A stretch of 61,743 nucleotides of DNA from Cytophagales bacterium (GTDB lineage Bacteria; Bacteroidota; Bacteroidia; Cytophagales; Cyclobacteriaceae), in NCBI GenBank assembly GCA_020403045.1, contig JADBYK010000005.1, positions 1 through 61,743 of the forward strand, in the 5' to 3' direction. This document shows, piece after piece, positions 28,242 through 39,004 of this stretch. The notes below the pieces were generated by a model. The model saw nothing but the letters and a program-made list of their open reading frames with translations, was not told where the DNA came from and ran no database searches. How positions within the stretch are numbered: the stretch's first letter is position 1; every line of letters starts with the position of its first letter. A program made the position numbers and the translations under genes.

Positions 28242-28282
28242 GACGAAAAAGAAAGCAACGCTACAATTTTAACTAGTCAAAG

Positions 28283-29053
28283 ATGAAAAACAAAAAGGAT
28301 ATTGTTGACAACTGGCTCCCACGGTACACCGGCCTCACACTGGAAGATTTCGGCCATTACATCTTACTTACCAACTTTGACAACTACGTAAAAAAATTTG
28401 CCGAATGGCACAACGTGGAAGTGCATGGGGCCGACCGAGCGATGCGTAGCGCAACCGCAGAAGGTATTACCATCATCAATTTTGGAATGGGTAGCCCCAA
28501 TGCGGCTACGATCATGGATTGTCTTACCGCCATTATGCCTAAGGCCGTTTTATTCTTGGGGAAGTGTGGTGGCTTGAAAGCGAAGAACGAGATTGGAGAC
28601 CTAATTTTGCCGATCGCTGCGATACGCGGAGAAGGAACTTCTAATGATTATTTCCCACCAGAGGTTCCATCACTGCCAGCGTTCGCCTTGCAAAAAGCAA
28701 TATCAACAACTATACGAGATTACAACCAAGATTATTGGAGCGGAACCGTATACACCACCAATCGAAGAGTGTGGGAATGGGATGAAGATTTCAAAAACTA
28801 TCTGATCAAAGTTCGGGCGATGGCCATTGACATGGAAACAGCCACGATATTTTCAACCGCCTTTTATAATGAAATTCCCGCAGGCGCTTTGTTACTTGTT
28901 TCTGATTCGCCCATGACACCCGATGGAGTAAAAACGGAAGCCAGTGATAAAGTGGTCACAACAAGCTATGTTGATCTTCATTTAAAAATTGGAATTGATT
29001 CACTCAAGCAAATGATCAACAAGGGGTTGACGGTGAAGCACCTTCAATACTGA
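28283..29053 (+). CDS. amn: AMP nucleosidase
   Basis: The 256-residue enzyme cleaves AMP to adenine and ribose 5-phosphate. The short form without the N-terminal domain of the Escherichia coli enzyme is typical of Bacteroidetes. Phosphorylase-family blocks are visible: ITIINFGMGSPNAATIMDCL, VLFLGKCGGLK near residue 90, and AMAIDMETATIFSTAF near 178, holding the substrate-binding Glu. SDSPMTPDG near the end matches the family. It diverges from the HsdR-like gene. Confidence 0.93.
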   Translation: MKNKKDIVDNWLPRYTGLTLEDFGHYILLTNFDNYVKKFAEWHNVEVHGADRAMRSATAEGITIINFGMGSPNAATIMDCLTAIMPKAVLFLGKCGGLKAKNEIGDLILPIAAIRGEGTSNDYFPPEVPSLPAFALQKAISTTIRDYNQDYWSGTVYTTNRRVWEWDEDFKNYLIKVRAMAIDMETATIFSTAFYNEIPAGALLLVSDSPMTPDGVKTEASDKVVTTSYVDLHLKIGIDSLKQMINKGLTVKHLQY

Positions 29054-29057
29054 TCGA

Positions 29058-30545
29058 TTAATTGTCAGAAGATCGCAGACGCAAGGTGTAGCCCAATAGC
29101 AACCCATAGGAAAAAAAGTCGACTGTAGTCTGCGACTTTTGCCCCAGCAAAAAGGTGCTCTCAGTGGGTTGTTCAAAATTGGCAAATTGCCTTATGCTTC
29201 CTTGGTCGGCCCAACTAATGTTGATGCCAATACTCAAATCTCTGCGCTCTTGTTTAAAGGTACCGCCAAGTACAACGTGATAAATATTCCAGGAAGAAAT
29301 ATCCAGATTCAATGAGTTGGTATTTGCGTTAGTTCTGTTTCGCGTGGTGACACGTTCATCATAAATCCTATCATAAAAAGAGTTGTTGGTTCTAAAGCCT
29401 GCACTCAAATTAAATTTTTCTGTAAACGTATGTTCGACACCAATCGCGTAGTTGGTAACAGATTTATTAGAGGCGTTTACCTCCAAAAACTTCTTACCAT
29501 CTAAAACTAAATTTGTTGGCCTTTTAAAAAGTTTGTCCGCTGGTGACATGATGTTGTACAAACCAATGGAACCAAACCATTCGGCAGAAGCCGCCACAAG
29601 CGTATTAAGTCCTTTATAAACAATGCCGGCAGAAATGGAAAGTGGACTCTGGTAGGTTGTCTCCAGTTGCGTTTGTCGATCATTGGCTGCGAAATTAGTC
29701 CGTGCGAGTATCGGGGATTTCGTGGGATTAGTTTCCAGGTTGATCTGCAAGTTATTGGCTACGATATCTCGAGCAATCGTGCCACTTCCTGCCAGGTTAA
29801 TACTGGGCAAAACGGCCGCTAGCCCTGCTGACCATTTGCCAGAAGCAAAAGCAAAACCGATTTTAGGAGCATACCGAAAATTGGCGTACTCAATACTTTG
29901 AGCCTCACTGGTGCTAACCAAACTTGCCCCTGCATTATTCAGTATCATTCTGCTCAATTCATTTTTTGCATACGTGTGAGATCGATAAATAAATTGATTT
30001 GTGATTCCAACCGAAAAGTGATCATTGATTTTAAAAGCGGCTGCAAAAGCTCCCTGATTCTCTGATAGACGGGTATTGACAGTGAATTGCCCTACATACT
30101 CTTCAGCACCGGGGCTTTCGGTGTCGGCCACAATATTTTTAAAAGCATTTTCCCGAATATTTGCTTTAAAAGTAAACTCCGTGGGTACTATTATCGCGTA
30201 ACCAAAAGTCCACCTAGATGGTCTCCGTTTCTTGATAAGCCCAGAAAGAGTAATGGGAACGGCAGAAAATTGGCTGCTTGTTACATTTTGACCTTGTCCT
30301 GCTCCATCTTTTGCCGTAATGCTCACCACTTGGTAAACGTTCGCGTTCAACGATATAGATGTTTTTTTAACGAGACTAAGCAACGCAGGATTGTAAATCA
30401 CTGAACTATTGTCTTCCAACCCACCTACGGCCGGTCCACCCAGTAATACTGCTCGCGTTCCATACCGATATGTCCAATAATGGGTGTCTTGCGAAAAAGA
30501 TTGTACAAAAATGAACAGTATTGCGAGCGTTGATATAAATCTCAT
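29058..30545 (-). CDS. FadL/OmpP1-type outer-membrane protein
   Basis: The 495-residue product has a signal peptide (MRFISTLAILFIFVQSFSQ) and then TYRYGTRAVLLGGPAVGGLEDNSSVIYNPAL, the N-terminal hatch signature of the FadL family. The remaining length is amphipathic beta strands ending in an aromatic C-terminal region. FadL channels take up long-chain fatty acids or other hydrophobic compounds. Neighbours do not suggest the substrate. It converges on amn with four bases between stop codons. Confidence 0.85.
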   Translation of the reverse strand: MRFISTLAILFIFVQSFSQDTHYWTYRYGTRAVLLGGPAVGGLEDNSSVIYNPALLSLVKKTSISLNANVYQVVSITAKDGAGQGQNVTSSQFSAVPITLSGLIKKRRPSRWTFGYAIIVPTEFTFKANIRENAFKNIVADTESPGAEEYVGQFTVNTRLSENQGAFAAAFKINDHFSVGITNQFIYRSHTYAKNELSRMILNNAGASLVSTSEAQSIEYANFRYAPKIGFAFASGKWSAGLAAVLPSINLAGSGTIARDIVANNLQINLETNPTKSPILARTNFAANDRQTQLETTYQSPLSISAGIVYKGLNTLVAASAEWFGSIGLYNIMSPADKLFKRPTNLVLDGKKFLEVNASNKSVTNYAIGVEHTFTEKFNLSAGFRTNNSFYDRIYDERVTTRNRTNANTNSLNLDISSWNIYHVVLGGTFKQERRDLSIGINISWADQGSIRQFANFEQPTESTFLLGQKSQTTVDFFSYGLLLGYTLRLRSSDN

Positions 30546-30685
30546 GGGCTTCTAAAATAAAATTAATCCATCAATATACCCCAAATTCAAGGTTTTTTGA
30601 AATATTTTGAGGTTTTAATGGCGGTACTTGGCCATACCTAGTACTTGTGGCGTATAAGTTGCCTGGTAGATGAAAAAAGTGTTGT

Positions 30686-31033
30686 ATGAATTTAGAGAAT
30701 ACACAAATACAAATGCGCAAAGGGATACTAGAGTTCTGTATCCTCCACATCATTTCGCGTGGAGAAGTATACGCTTCCAACATGCTGGATGAGCTCACTT
30801 CCGCAAAAATGATCGTGGTAGAGGGTACACTTTATCCGCTCTTGACACGATTGAAAAATGCCGGCCTGCTGGAATACAAATGGATTGAATCAAAAGAAGG
30901 TCCCCCTCGAAAGTATTACAAGTTGACACCCAATGGAACTACCTTTTTAGACGGGCTTACCGCTACTTGGGATGATCTGGTACGTTCCACAGAAGCTGTG
31001 CGAAATCGACAAGAAGCACTGGGGAAATTATGA
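30686..31033 (+). CDS. PadR-family transcription regulator
   Basis: The 115-residue protein is a PadR-type winged helix: GILEFCILHIISRGEVYASNMLDELTSAKMIVVEGTLYPLLTRLKNAGLLEYKW is the DNA-binding part (given here in part only as the recognition region 15-70), followed by a short dimer helix. It is 63 bases ahead of the PspC/GIN gene and surely in one operon with it, a pairing common in Bacteroidetes. It likely represses this operon in response to a membrane-related signal. Confidence 0.9.
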   Translation: MNLENTQIQMRKGILEFCILHIISRGEVYASNMLDELTSAKMIVVEGTLYPLLTRLKNAGLLEYKWIESKEGPPRKYYKLTPNGTTFLDGLTATWDDLVRSTEAVRNRQEALGKL

Positions 31034-31096
31034 TAGGAAAAAGAAGTAAAATGCAATCCAAATACACTCGGACACTCGATCATCAAATCAATTAGT

Positions 31097-33496
31097 ATGA
31101 AAAAAAACATTAGCATCAACATCAGCGGCATCATCTTTCACATTGAAGAAGATGGGTATGAATCGCTTCGCAAATACCTCGATTCGATCAATCGCTATTT
31201 TGGTTCGTTTGAAGACAGCAGTGAAATTTTGGCAGATATCGAAAGCCGCATTGCTGAAATTTTTCTTTCGCGCCTTAATGAAGGAAAACAGGTTATTACG
31301 CTGGAAGATGTAAACAGCCTGATTGCAACGATGGGTAATGTAAACGATTTTAAAGCAGCTGAAGAACAGGAGATCGGAAACGATTCACCCAGAGCCGAGC
31401 ATAGCCACCAGGAATCCAACGCACGCGCGTCCGCATCAGACACCGCTCACAAAAAACTATTTCGCGATGAGAAAAGAAAAATATTGGGTGGGGTGTGTGC
31501 AGGACTCGGTCACTACTTCAGTATTGATCCGGTATGGCCGCGCGTGCTGTTTGCCTTGCTAGTGCTAGGGAGCTATGGTGGTTTGCTTTTAGCGTATATT
31601 ATTTTATGGATAGTCATCCCCAATTCAAACCAACTACCCGATGATGCAAGCATTAAAAAGATGTATCGCGATCCGGAGAAAAAAGTATTGGGAGGAGTGG
31701 CAAGCGGGGTCGCAGCATTTTTTGGCGTTGACATAACAGTTATTCGTGTTTTGTTTATTGTGTTTGCCTTTTTGGGAGGGTTAGGCCTACTTCTTTACAT
31801 TATACTTTGGATTGCCCTGCCACAGGCAAATAGCATTACAGAAAAAATGGAAATGCAAGGCGAACCGGTAACATTATCCAACATTGAATCAACGGTCAAA
31901 AAAAGTTTAAACGAAAAAGAGGAGGAAGAAAGCACCTTAGCAAAGATTGTTCTTTTTCCTTTCCGGTTGATAGCAACTTTCATCACTGTGTTAGGCAAGA
32001 TTTTGGGACCGCTTGTAAAAGTACTGGTAGAATTTATTCGTGTCGTCTTCGGACTAGCGATCTTTTTCATAGGGTTAGCGCTGCTGATCAGCATTGTGAT
32101 CGCGGGCGGAATGTTGTTGGGCTTTTTCACTACCTCCATCCTGCCCGACTATTGGGGCGGAGGTGAAATACAAGGCTTAAGCTTGCCTGCCGAAGCCATA
32201 AGAAACACATTTCCGGTTTGGAGCATGGTGGCTGCTTTTACAATCATCTTAATCCCCAGCTTAGCAATATTGCTTTCAGGGAGTTCCATTATTGCCAAAC
32301 GTTCTCTTGTGAATCAGCCCGTGAGTTGGGTAATGCTTGGCCTTTTTGTTACAAGTATTCTCGTACTGAGCTTCACTGTGCCAAAAATGGTCTATTCATT
32401 TAAAGAGGAAGGCGAATTTAAAATTGAAAAAACATTTGCGCTTACTGGAAAAACACCCATTTTAAAACTTAACGAAGTCGGAATGGACAACTACAATGTC
32501 ACCGAGTTAAATTTGAAGGGCTATGAAGGTTCCGAATTAAAGTTAGTGCAGCGATTTAAATCACAAGGTTTCTCACGGAAAAATGGTTCGGAGAATGCAC
32601 AAATGGTCACTTACGCGGTGTTAGAAAAAGATAGCTCGTTAGTGTTCGACTCAAATATTTCTTTCAAAAAGGATGCGAAGTTTCGTGCACAGCGATTGGA
32701 GATGGATCTATTTATCCCCTATGGCCAAACATTTTTGATTGAAGAGGAGCTTTGGCGAATTATTGAAAATGACTACCGCGACTACGATGGCTACCGAGAT
32801 TCAAACATGAATAAGATTTGGAAAATGACTGACCACGGCTTTGAATGCACCAACTGTAGTGAACCAACCGAGACCAAACAACTTCAACTCAACGATCAGT
32901 ACGGATTTAAAGATTTTAGCGAAATCGAGATGACCGGGATTTTTGATCTTGTCATTGCCCGAGGGGATGCCTACTCCGTGCAACTGGATGGATCGCAAAA
33001 GGAGAAACGAAAGTACGAGGTTGACGCCAATGGCGAAACGTTGGAAATTCGCTTTCGCTCACGTAGCAATACTTTTTGGGAGAAGGATTTTGATCAGGAA
33101 GATCGAGTTAAAATCAATATTACGTTACCCCATTTAACCAAACTCAAAATCAAAGGAGCAGGTCAATTCAGAATTCGCGGATTTGATGAAGAAGAAATGG
33201 ATATCACATTGCTTGGCGCGATGACAGGTGACGCAGATCTCCGGGCGCGTAATCTTACATTGGACTTAGCCGGGCCTATGGTGCTTCAACTAGATGGAGA
33301 AGGACATTTTTTAAATGCCGAAGTCAAAAAACTCTCTCAACTAAAGGCCGGACAGTATCAGGTGGAAGATGCGGTAATCGAAGCGAAAGGAATGGGGCGT
33401 GCGCGGGTCAATGCCTCACAGTCGGTTGATATTGATACCGATGCCGTCAGCTCCGTCAAATATGTTGGCGAACCAAGGGTAACCAGAAGAGATTAG
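31097..33496 (+). CDS. Large PspC-PspC-GIN domain membrane protein
   Basis: The 799-residue protein has a soluble N-terminal part (1-110), then two tandem PspC domains (LFRDEKRKILGGVCAGLGHYF near 118 and MYRDPEKKVLGGVASGVAAFF near 192), each with a transmembrane hairpin. Further membrane segments follow at about 300-420. An exported region comes next, ending in a GIN domain (DUF2807; about 600-780). PspC senses or stabilises membranes under stress in Proteobacteria; the GIN domain would face the periplasm. The preceding padR gene probably controls it. A perfect terminator closes the operon. Confidence 0.92.
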   Translation: MKKNISINISGIIFHIEEDGYESLRKYLDSINRYFGSFEDSSEILADIESRIAEIFLSRLNEGKQVITLEDVNSLIATMGNVNDFKAAEEQEIGNDSPRAEHSHQESNARASASDTAHKKLFRDEKRKILGGVCAGLGHYFSIDPVWPRVLFALLVLGSYGGLLLAYIILWIVIPNSNQLPDDASIKKMYRDPEKKVLGGVASGVAAFFGVDITVIRVLFIVFAFLGGLGLLLYIILWIALPQANSITEKMEMQGEPVTLSNIESTVKKSLNEKEEEESTLAKIVLFPFRLIATFITVLGKILGPLVKVLVEFIRVVFGLAIFFIGLALLISIVIAGGMLLGFFTTSILPDYWGGGEIQGLSLPAEAIRNTFPVWSMVAAFTIILIPSLAILLSGSSIIAKRSLVNQPVSWVMLGLFVTSILVLSFTVPKMVYSFKEEGEFKIEKTFALTGKTPILKLNEVGMDNYNVTELNLKGYEGSELKLVQRFKSQGFSRKNGSENAQMVTYAVLEKDSSLVFDSNISFKKDAKFRAQRLEMDLFIPYGQTFLIEEELWRIIENDYRDYDGYRDSNMNKIWKMTDHGFECTNCSEPTETKQLQLNDQYGFKDFSEIEMTGIFDLVIARGDAYSVQLDGSQKEKRKYEVDANGETLEIRFRSRSNTFWEKDFDQEDRVKINITLPHLTKLKIKGAGQFRIRGFDEEEMDITLLGAMTGDADLRARNLTLDLAGPMVLQLDGEGHFLNAEVKKLSQLKAGQYQVEDAVIEAKGMGRARVNASQSVDIDTDAVSSVKYVGEPRVTRRD

Positions 33497-33526
33497 TAAA
33501 TCAAAGTGATAAGCTGAATTGGCCAT

Positions 33527-33570
33527 AAGCTTGATTTAGAGTAACCAACTACTCTAAATCAAGCTTTTTC
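33527..33570 (+). terminator. Terminator of the padR-pspC operon
   Basis: Two 17-base arms (33527-33543 and 33550-33566) pair perfectly around the loop ACCAAC and are followed by TTTC. It lies 30 bases past the PspC/GIN stop codon. A second T-run in 33570-33573 extends the tail. Confidence 0.85.
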
Positions 33571-33594
33571 TTTACATTTCAGAAACCAATCTGA

Positions 33595-34998
33595 ATGGAT
33601 GTAAAGATCAAATTTTTGGGTGCAGCCCGCAGCGTGACCGGTTCAAAGTATTTCCTTGAAATCGGTCGCCAAAAAATATTAGTCGACTGTGGGATGTTTC
33701 AAGGGACGAAAGAATTGAGACTTCGCAACTGGGATCCATTGCCGATCGATCCGGCTGACATTGAGATAGTGGTGATTACACATGCTCATATAGACCATAT
33801 TGGCTACCTCCCAAGGCTGGTAAAAGACGGATTCGCAGGAAAAATAATTTGCACGCCAGCCACCGAAGATTTGATGAAAATCATGTTGTTGGACGCAGCC
33901 AAATTACAGGAGGAAGAAGCGCTCTTCGCGTTGAAAAAAGGCTATTCAAAACATGAAAAACCACAACCCCTTTTTTCGACTGAGGATGCAAAATTGGTAC
34001 TGAAGCTTGTAGAAAGCCACTCGCTGGAACAAGTAGTCTTGCTTGGCAAGTCTGTTTCCATCCAGTTTTTTAACTCCGGGCACATTCTTGGATCAGCGTT
34101 TGTAGTCATGACATTGAAAGGTGATCGAGAAACCAAAAAAATACTGTTTTCAGGAGATCTGGGGCGATACGATGATCCGGTGATGTTCGCACCAGACCCC
34201 GCGATTGAGTCCGATGTAATCATCATCGAATCCACTTATGGAAATCGCATTAATCCTCAAGTAGATGTAGAGGAGCAGCTCACCACGATCGTTCACGAAG
34301 CCTGCGATGCCAATGGTGCACTGGTTGTACCCGCATTTGCATTGGGGCGCACGCAAAGTCTAATTTACTATTTCCACCTATTGATAGAAAAAGGAAACAT
34401 CCCTTCTCTACCCATTTATATCGATAGCCCGATGGCGATCAACGTAACTGATTTGTACGAGCACCACGCAGACTTGCATAAAATTAAAATCACAAAGCAA
34501 GGATCACAACTATTGAGCATTTTTGACTCACCACAAATTCATTTTTGCCACACACGAGAAAGCTCACAAGCACTGAATGATATCAAGAAACCAATGATCA
34601 TCATTTCTGCCAGTGGCATGGCTACCGGAGGTCGCATTTTACATCACCTCACCCATCGGCTGCCAAGACAATCTGATACCGTGTTAATAGCTGGCTACCA
34701 GGCGGAAGGCTCACGTGGTCGTAGACTTTTGGAAGGCGAAAAAACGCTGCGCATTTTTGGAGAAGATATTCCCGTTAACTGCAGAGTACGTGAGTTGCAC
34801 GGGCTATCGGCACATGCAGACCAACCTGAATTAATCAGGTGGCTAGGTACTGTTAAAAAAAGCCCCAAGTTTACATTTGTGACACATGGCGAGTTAGAAA
34901 GTGCTACAGTATTTTCTTCTCTTATTGAGACCCAGCTTAAATGGAAAACAGTGATACCTGATTACCTTCAATCAACGACACTCTTTGAAGGCATATAG
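33595..34998 (+). CDS. Beta-CASP metallo-beta-lactamase-fold RNase-like protein
   Basis: The 467-residue protein has the metallo-beta-lactamase metal motif THAHIDHIGYLPRL near residue 62, a second His in SGHILGSAF, and FSGDLGRYDDP. It then has the beta-CASP region, with PAFALGRTQ and SASGMATGGRILHHL, and closes with HGLSAHADQ. This is the architecture of CPSF-73-like bacterial proteins, which cut or trim RNA. The true substrate is not established in this group. It is not in the RNase J subfamily, as it lacks the long C-terminal domain. It precedes the NagX-like gene by 17 bases and is probably cotranscribed. Confidence 0.92.
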   Translation: MDVKIKFLGAARSVTGSKYFLEIGRQKILVDCGMFQGTKELRLRNWDPLPIDPADIEIVVITHAHIDHIGYLPRLVKDGFAGKIICTPATEDLMKIMLLDAAKLQEEEALFALKKGYSKHEKPQPLFSTEDAKLVLKLVESHSLEQVVLLGKSVSIQFFNSGHILGSAFVVMTLKGDRETKKILFSGDLGRYDDPVMFAPDPAIESDVIIIESTYGNRINPQVDVEEQLTTIVHEACDANGALVVPAFALGRTQSLIYYFHLLIEKGNIPSLPIYIDSPMAINVTDLYEHHADLHKIKITKQGSQLLSIFDSPQIHFCHTRESSQALNDIKKPMIIISASGMATGGRILHHLTHRLPRQSDTVLIAGYQAEGSRGRRLLEGEKTLRIFGEDIPVNCRVRELHGLSAHADQPELIRWLGTVKKSPKFTFVTHGELESATVFSSLIETQLKWKTVIPDYLQSTTLFEGI

Positions 34999-35015
34999 GA
35001 ATAAGAACAAAAACT

Positions 35016-36119
35016 ATGACAAACAGATTGTATTCGCTTGATGTTTTTCGGGGGATCACCGTTGCTGCGATGATTCTGGTCAACAACCCTGGTAGTTGGG
35101 ATAGTGTTTACCCCCCTCTGCTTCATGCCAAATGGCATGGCTGCACGCCTACAGATTTAATATTTCCATTCTTTCTTTTCATTGTTGGTGTCTCTATTCA
35201 CTTTGCCTATCAGCCCAAGTTGAACGAAGGACTTACAAAAAAGAATGTATCCAAAATTCTTCGTAGAACGTTGATCATTTTCTTGCTGGGAATGCTGTTG
35301 GCACTGGTGCCAAAATTCAATTTCTCATCGGTAAGGATTCCGGGCGTGTTGCAGCGCATCAGTTTGGTTTTTTTGTTTTGCTCACTAATCTATTTCAAAA
35401 CGAATTGGCTTTCGCAGATTCGCCTGGCCTTGATTTTATTGGTAGGTTATTTTGTGTTGATGACCATGGTGCCGGTGCCGGGCGTTGGTGAGGCTAACCT
35501 CGAACCTGAAACGAACCTTGGAGCGTGGCTGGATCGTCTGTTACTAAACGGCCATTTGTGGGCGCAAAGCAAGACGTGGGATCCCGAAGGAGTATTGAGT
35601 ACCATCCCTGCCATAGCAACTGGCATACTGGGAATGTTGACGGGTCAACTGTTTTCAAAAATTTCCGCCCCCGCAGAAAAAGTTACCTGGTTATTTTTTA
35701 TCGGGGCGATGTTGATTGTAACCGGTTTGGCTTGGGGCCTAGTCTTTCCGATCAACAAAGCGTTGTGGACAAGTAGTTATGTACTTTATACAGGTGGCAT
35801 AGCCATGCAATTCTTAGCTGCTTGTTATTGGCTGATCGATGTGAAGGGGGTTAAAAAATGGTCTACACCTTTTATCTACTACGGCATGAACGCGATTTTC
35901 GTTTTTGTGGCCTCGGGTTTACTTGCTAAACTCTTGACGCGGGTAAAAATTGGAGAAGGAGAAAGTGAAATTTCAATATGGACGTTCGTGTATCAAAACT
36001 TCTTTGCAAGCTGGCTGAGTCCTAAGAACGCATCATTGGGTTTTGCTGTTAGCTTAATCCTTTTCTTTTTAATGATACTTTGGCAGATGTACAAAAGGAA
36101 GATTTTTGTGAAAGTCTGA
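35016..36119 (+). CDS. NagX-like heparan-alpha-glucosaminide acetyltransferase family protein
   Basis: The 367-residue protein is an integral membrane acyltransferase-like protein (about ten segments) beginning with RLYSLDVFRGITVAAMILVNNPG, the family signature, with the conserved His in HAKWHGCTPTDLIFPFFLFIVG. Human HGSNAT moves acetyl from acetyl-CoA across a membrane onto glucosamine; bacterial NagX-type members often sit with amino-sugar uptake genes. No such genes are adjacent here, so the substrate is open. It is likely read together with the beta-CASP gene. Confidence 0.9.
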   Translation: MTNRLYSLDVFRGITVAAMILVNNPGSWDSVYPPLLHAKWHGCTPTDLIFPFFLFIVGVSIHFAYQPKLNEGLTKKNVSKILRRTLIIFLLGMLLALVPKFNFSSVRIPGVLQRISLVFLFCSLIYFKTNWLSQIRLALILLVGYFVLMTMVPVPGVGEANLEPETNLGAWLDRLLLNGHLWAQSKTWDPEGVLSTIPAIATGILGMLTGQLFSKISAPAEKVTWLFFIGAMLIVTGLAWGLVFPINKALWTSSYVLYTGGIAMQFLAACYWLIDVKGVKKWSTPFIYYGMNAIFVFVASGLLAKLLTRVKIGEGESEISIWTFVYQNFFASWLSPKNASLGFAVSLILFFLMILWQMYKRKIFVKV

Positions 36120-36431
36120 CGCTAACTCAACACTGAAAAAAGCGCTCATTCGAGCGATTAAGGCAGAATTCTCCTGCGTCTACTTTGGTCAATTGTTTTT
36201 TTATTTATAAATCCATGCAACCCCTTTGCGCGTATAAGCATCTTATTACTGAATTTGCCTAAATGACTTTACAGATTTACCGGGCGAAATCAAAAATATT
36301 TTTGATAGTTGTTGCGGGTTACCTCACCCGCAACATGGTATTCTTAAACCTGTAAGCTCTCTTTGGATATCGTTCACACGCTGCCCATGCAACCAGCATC
36401 AGAGAAAAACGCAGCAACCAACAGTCAGCAG
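36120..36431. other. Intergenic stretch with a 9-bp hairpin at a composition boundary
   Basis: No gene is credible here. GTTGCGGGT (36311-36319) and ACCCGCAAC (36326-36334) form a perfect hairpin without a T-run, and CGCTCATTCGAGCG near 36144 is a weaker one. To the right the base composition jumps to about 60% G+C. It may be an insertion boundary, but no direct repeat was found. Confidence 0.4.
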
Positions 36432-38255
36432 CTAATGACCACTTTCGTCCATAACGGTTTCATCCACACCTTTTGGGCTGGTCAGGTACTGAGGGTCGAG
36501 GAGTGTGGCCGCGCAGGCTGCGGCATGTGGCATCTCGTAGCGGAAAAAGAATTTCATGGTGTGTACAATGCCTTCGTAATACTCGGCTGATAGCTCACCC
36601 CCGTTCCCCTGCTGAAGTTTCTCCACTGCGGCTACGGCCTGCTTTAACCACTGCCAGCCAATCACCAGGTAGCTCATCATCTCCATAAACACGGTGGCAT
36701 CGGCCGCGTAGCGATCAACATCCCCTTCCAATGCATACCTGCGAAGGTGCTGCAGCACCTGTTGCACGCGGGTGAGTTCCTCCGTCAGTTGCCGCGCCTG
36801 CAATTGCAACGCAGCATGAACCGATGCGCTTCGAATGGTATCGGTAATGCGATCGGCCAATAGGTGCAAAGCCTTGCCTTTCTCCATCGTCACTTTGCGT
36901 CCGAGCAAGTCGAGCGATTGAATGCCGGTGGTGCCCTCGTACAGTGTTGAAATTTTCAGATCGCGGTAATACTGTTGTGCAGGAAAATCCATGGTGAACC
37001 CATAACCACCAAACACCTGAATCGCCAGCGAAGCCGCGCGGTTGGCGCCTTCTGATCCATATGCCTTTATAATTGGCGTGAGAATCTCAAGCAGCAGCCA
37101 GGCATTTTGTTTTTCTTCACCCTCCGCTGCGTGTGCCAGGTCGAATTGCCGGTTGCATTCCATCGCCAACGACAATCCGCCTTCTATGATGGCGCGTTGC
37201 GTCAGCAGCATCCGCTTCACATCGGGATGGTTGATGATGAGAGTCGGGGGTTTCAACGGATCTTTCTCACTGAGCAGGCGGCCCTGTGGGCGCTCTTTTG
37301 CATACTGGAGTGACGCCTGGTAGGCAGCCATCGCTACCGATAATGCACCCATGCCCACACTGATGCGCGCTTCGTTCATCATCTGAAACATGTACGAAAG
37401 CCCCTTGTGCGGCTCGCCCACAAGCCAGCCGCGGCAGTGGCCTTTGTCCCCAAAAACCAGGTGCGTGGTTACATACGCCCGCTGGCCCATTTTTTGAAAA
37501 TCGCCTGCGCAAAACACATCATTATCCATCAACTCGCCCTTTTCGTTGGGCCAATACTTGGGAATGATGAATAATGAAATGCCCTTTGTGCCGGCCGGAG
37601 CACCTTCGATTCGCGCCAGTGTCAGATGCACAAAATTATCGCAGCCCTGGTGTTGGCCACCGCTGATAAAAATCTTTTGCCCTTTGATGTGGTAATAATC
37701 GTTGCCGAGGGGACTTGCCGAAGTGGTGATGTCGGATAACGAACTGCCCGCCTGCGGTTCGGTGAGTGCCATGGTACCTTGCCACTCGCCATTGTACATG
37801 CGGGGCACAAACATCTGCTGCTGCTCGCGCGTACCGAAACTATTAATCAGGGCAGCCGAGCCGGCCGTGAGTTCGAGATAGCCCACCGCTCCGTTGTTGG
37901 CGGAATTAAAAATGGAGTGCGCGGCATTGAATACCATCATCGGCAATTGCAGGCCTCCGTGCTCCTCATTGGCCGCTCCGCCAATCCAGCCCTGTTCGGC
38001 TCCATTGCGGATAATGGTGCGCAGCTGCGGATGGGTGGTCACCCCGCCTTTGCCATCATAGACGGCATGTTGTGCATCCATCACGCGGAAATAAGGTGCC
38101 ATATCTCGGTCGGCTAATTGACGGGCCGATTCGATCATCATCCGGCACTGCTCATCATTTAAATGTTGAAAGTGTGGATAAGAAAACAAATCACTCAGGC
38201 GGTGCACGTCCTGCAACAGAAACCGAACGTGATCAAAGCTGGTGTAGGTGCTCAT
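36432..38255 (-). CDS. Acyl-CoA dehydrogenase family protein
   Basis: This FAD-dependent enzyme of 607 residues introduces a double bond between C2 and C3 of an acyl-CoA. It is longer than the classic 380-residue enzymes and belongs to the long forms with an extra C-terminal domain. Visible blocks are [19 protein letters not shown] (substrate/FAD binding), [15 protein letters not shown], and [24 protein letters not shown] with the catalytic Glu. The ATG at 38255 is chosen over an upstream extension. It has strikingly higher G+C than genes to its left and no beta-oxidation partner nearby. Confidence 0.92.
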   Translation of the reverse strand: MSTYTSFDHVRFLLQDVHRLSDLFSYPHFQHLNDEQCRMMIESARQLADRDMAPYFRVMDAQHAVYDGKGGVTTHPQLRTIIRNGAEQGWIGGAANEEHGGLQLPMMVFNAAHSIFNSANNGAVGYLELTAGSAALINSFGTREQQQMFVPRMYNGEWQGTMALTEPQAGSSLSDITTSASPLGNDYYHIKGQKIFISGGQHQGCDNFVHLTLARIEGAPAGTKGISLFIIPKYWPNEKGELMDNDVFCAGDFQKMGQRAYVTTHLVFGDKGHCRGWLVGEPHKGLSYMFQMMNEARISVGMGALSVAMAAYQASLQYAKERPQGRLLSEKDPLKPPTLIINHPDVKRMLLTQRAIIEGGLSLAMECNRQFDLAHAAEGEEKQNAWLLLEILTPIIKAYGSEGANRAASLAIQVFGGYGFTMDFPAQQYYRDLKISTLYEGTTGIQSLDLLGRKVTMEKGKALHLLADRITDTIRSASVHAALQLQARQLTEELTRVQQVLQHLRRYALEGDVDRYAADATVFMEMMSYLVIGWQWLKQAVAAVEKLQQGNGGELSAEYYEGIVHTMKFFFRYEMPHAAACAATLLDPQYLTSPKGVDETVMDESGH

Positions 38256-39004
38256 ATCAAAAAAATTTGTTTGCCCGAAAATAGCGAAAGCAAACGGAAA
38301 CCGCAGACGGGCGATCATAAAATTTTCTTCAATGCATGTGCGCTTACCGGCAAAAGATTTGGAGGTCTGGCAACCTTAATCCCCTCTGCCCACGTTGATA
38401 TTCTTCACCCACGTGCGTGATAATAACAGCAAATGGAAGAGGCGCGCTGTTTACCTGTGATCCTCGTTTTCACCCATTTCTTTTCCCTTGTCTTCATTGT
38501 TGCTGGCGTTTGGCGGTAACGTTATCAACCTCAGCAACCGCCAGCGCGATGCCCTTGGCTTCTTCGGGGCCTGCAGCGTCTCCATCAAGACAAAAAAGGT
38601 TGACTAGTACGTGCTTTCCCCCGAAAAAAACAGAAAATCTGTGTAGAGGTTTCCGGAAATGCCCTGCGGTGAGTGAGCGCCCAGGTTTCCGTGCGGCCCG
38701 GTAGTACCGCGATCGGATGCTACAGGGAATGACGGAAAGAAAAAGATAAGTTTGTTTTCCGCAGCGTGTCACTTCGCACGCTGCGGTAAACTCAAAAACA
38801 GTTGTATTGGTTCATGCGGAACGCCTGCTTTGCCAAGTTGGTTTCATGATATGATTGGCTTTGTTGGATTTCGCGCACACGGTTGCCAGGCAAACATGGT
38901 GAATGGGAAAGAATAATTCATGACCAACACGCATAACAGCCAACAACGCGCTGATAGGTTTTGCTCTCCCCGCACCTGATGCTGGATATGATTTTTGAAT
39001 GCTC
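38256..39004. other. 750-base stretch without a gene
   Basis: No frame here has a credible length, start and composition. The sequence shifts from G+C-rich beside the dehydrogenase to mixed. It may hold decayed genes. No strong hairpin, tRNA or known RNA was found. Confidence 0.4.
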
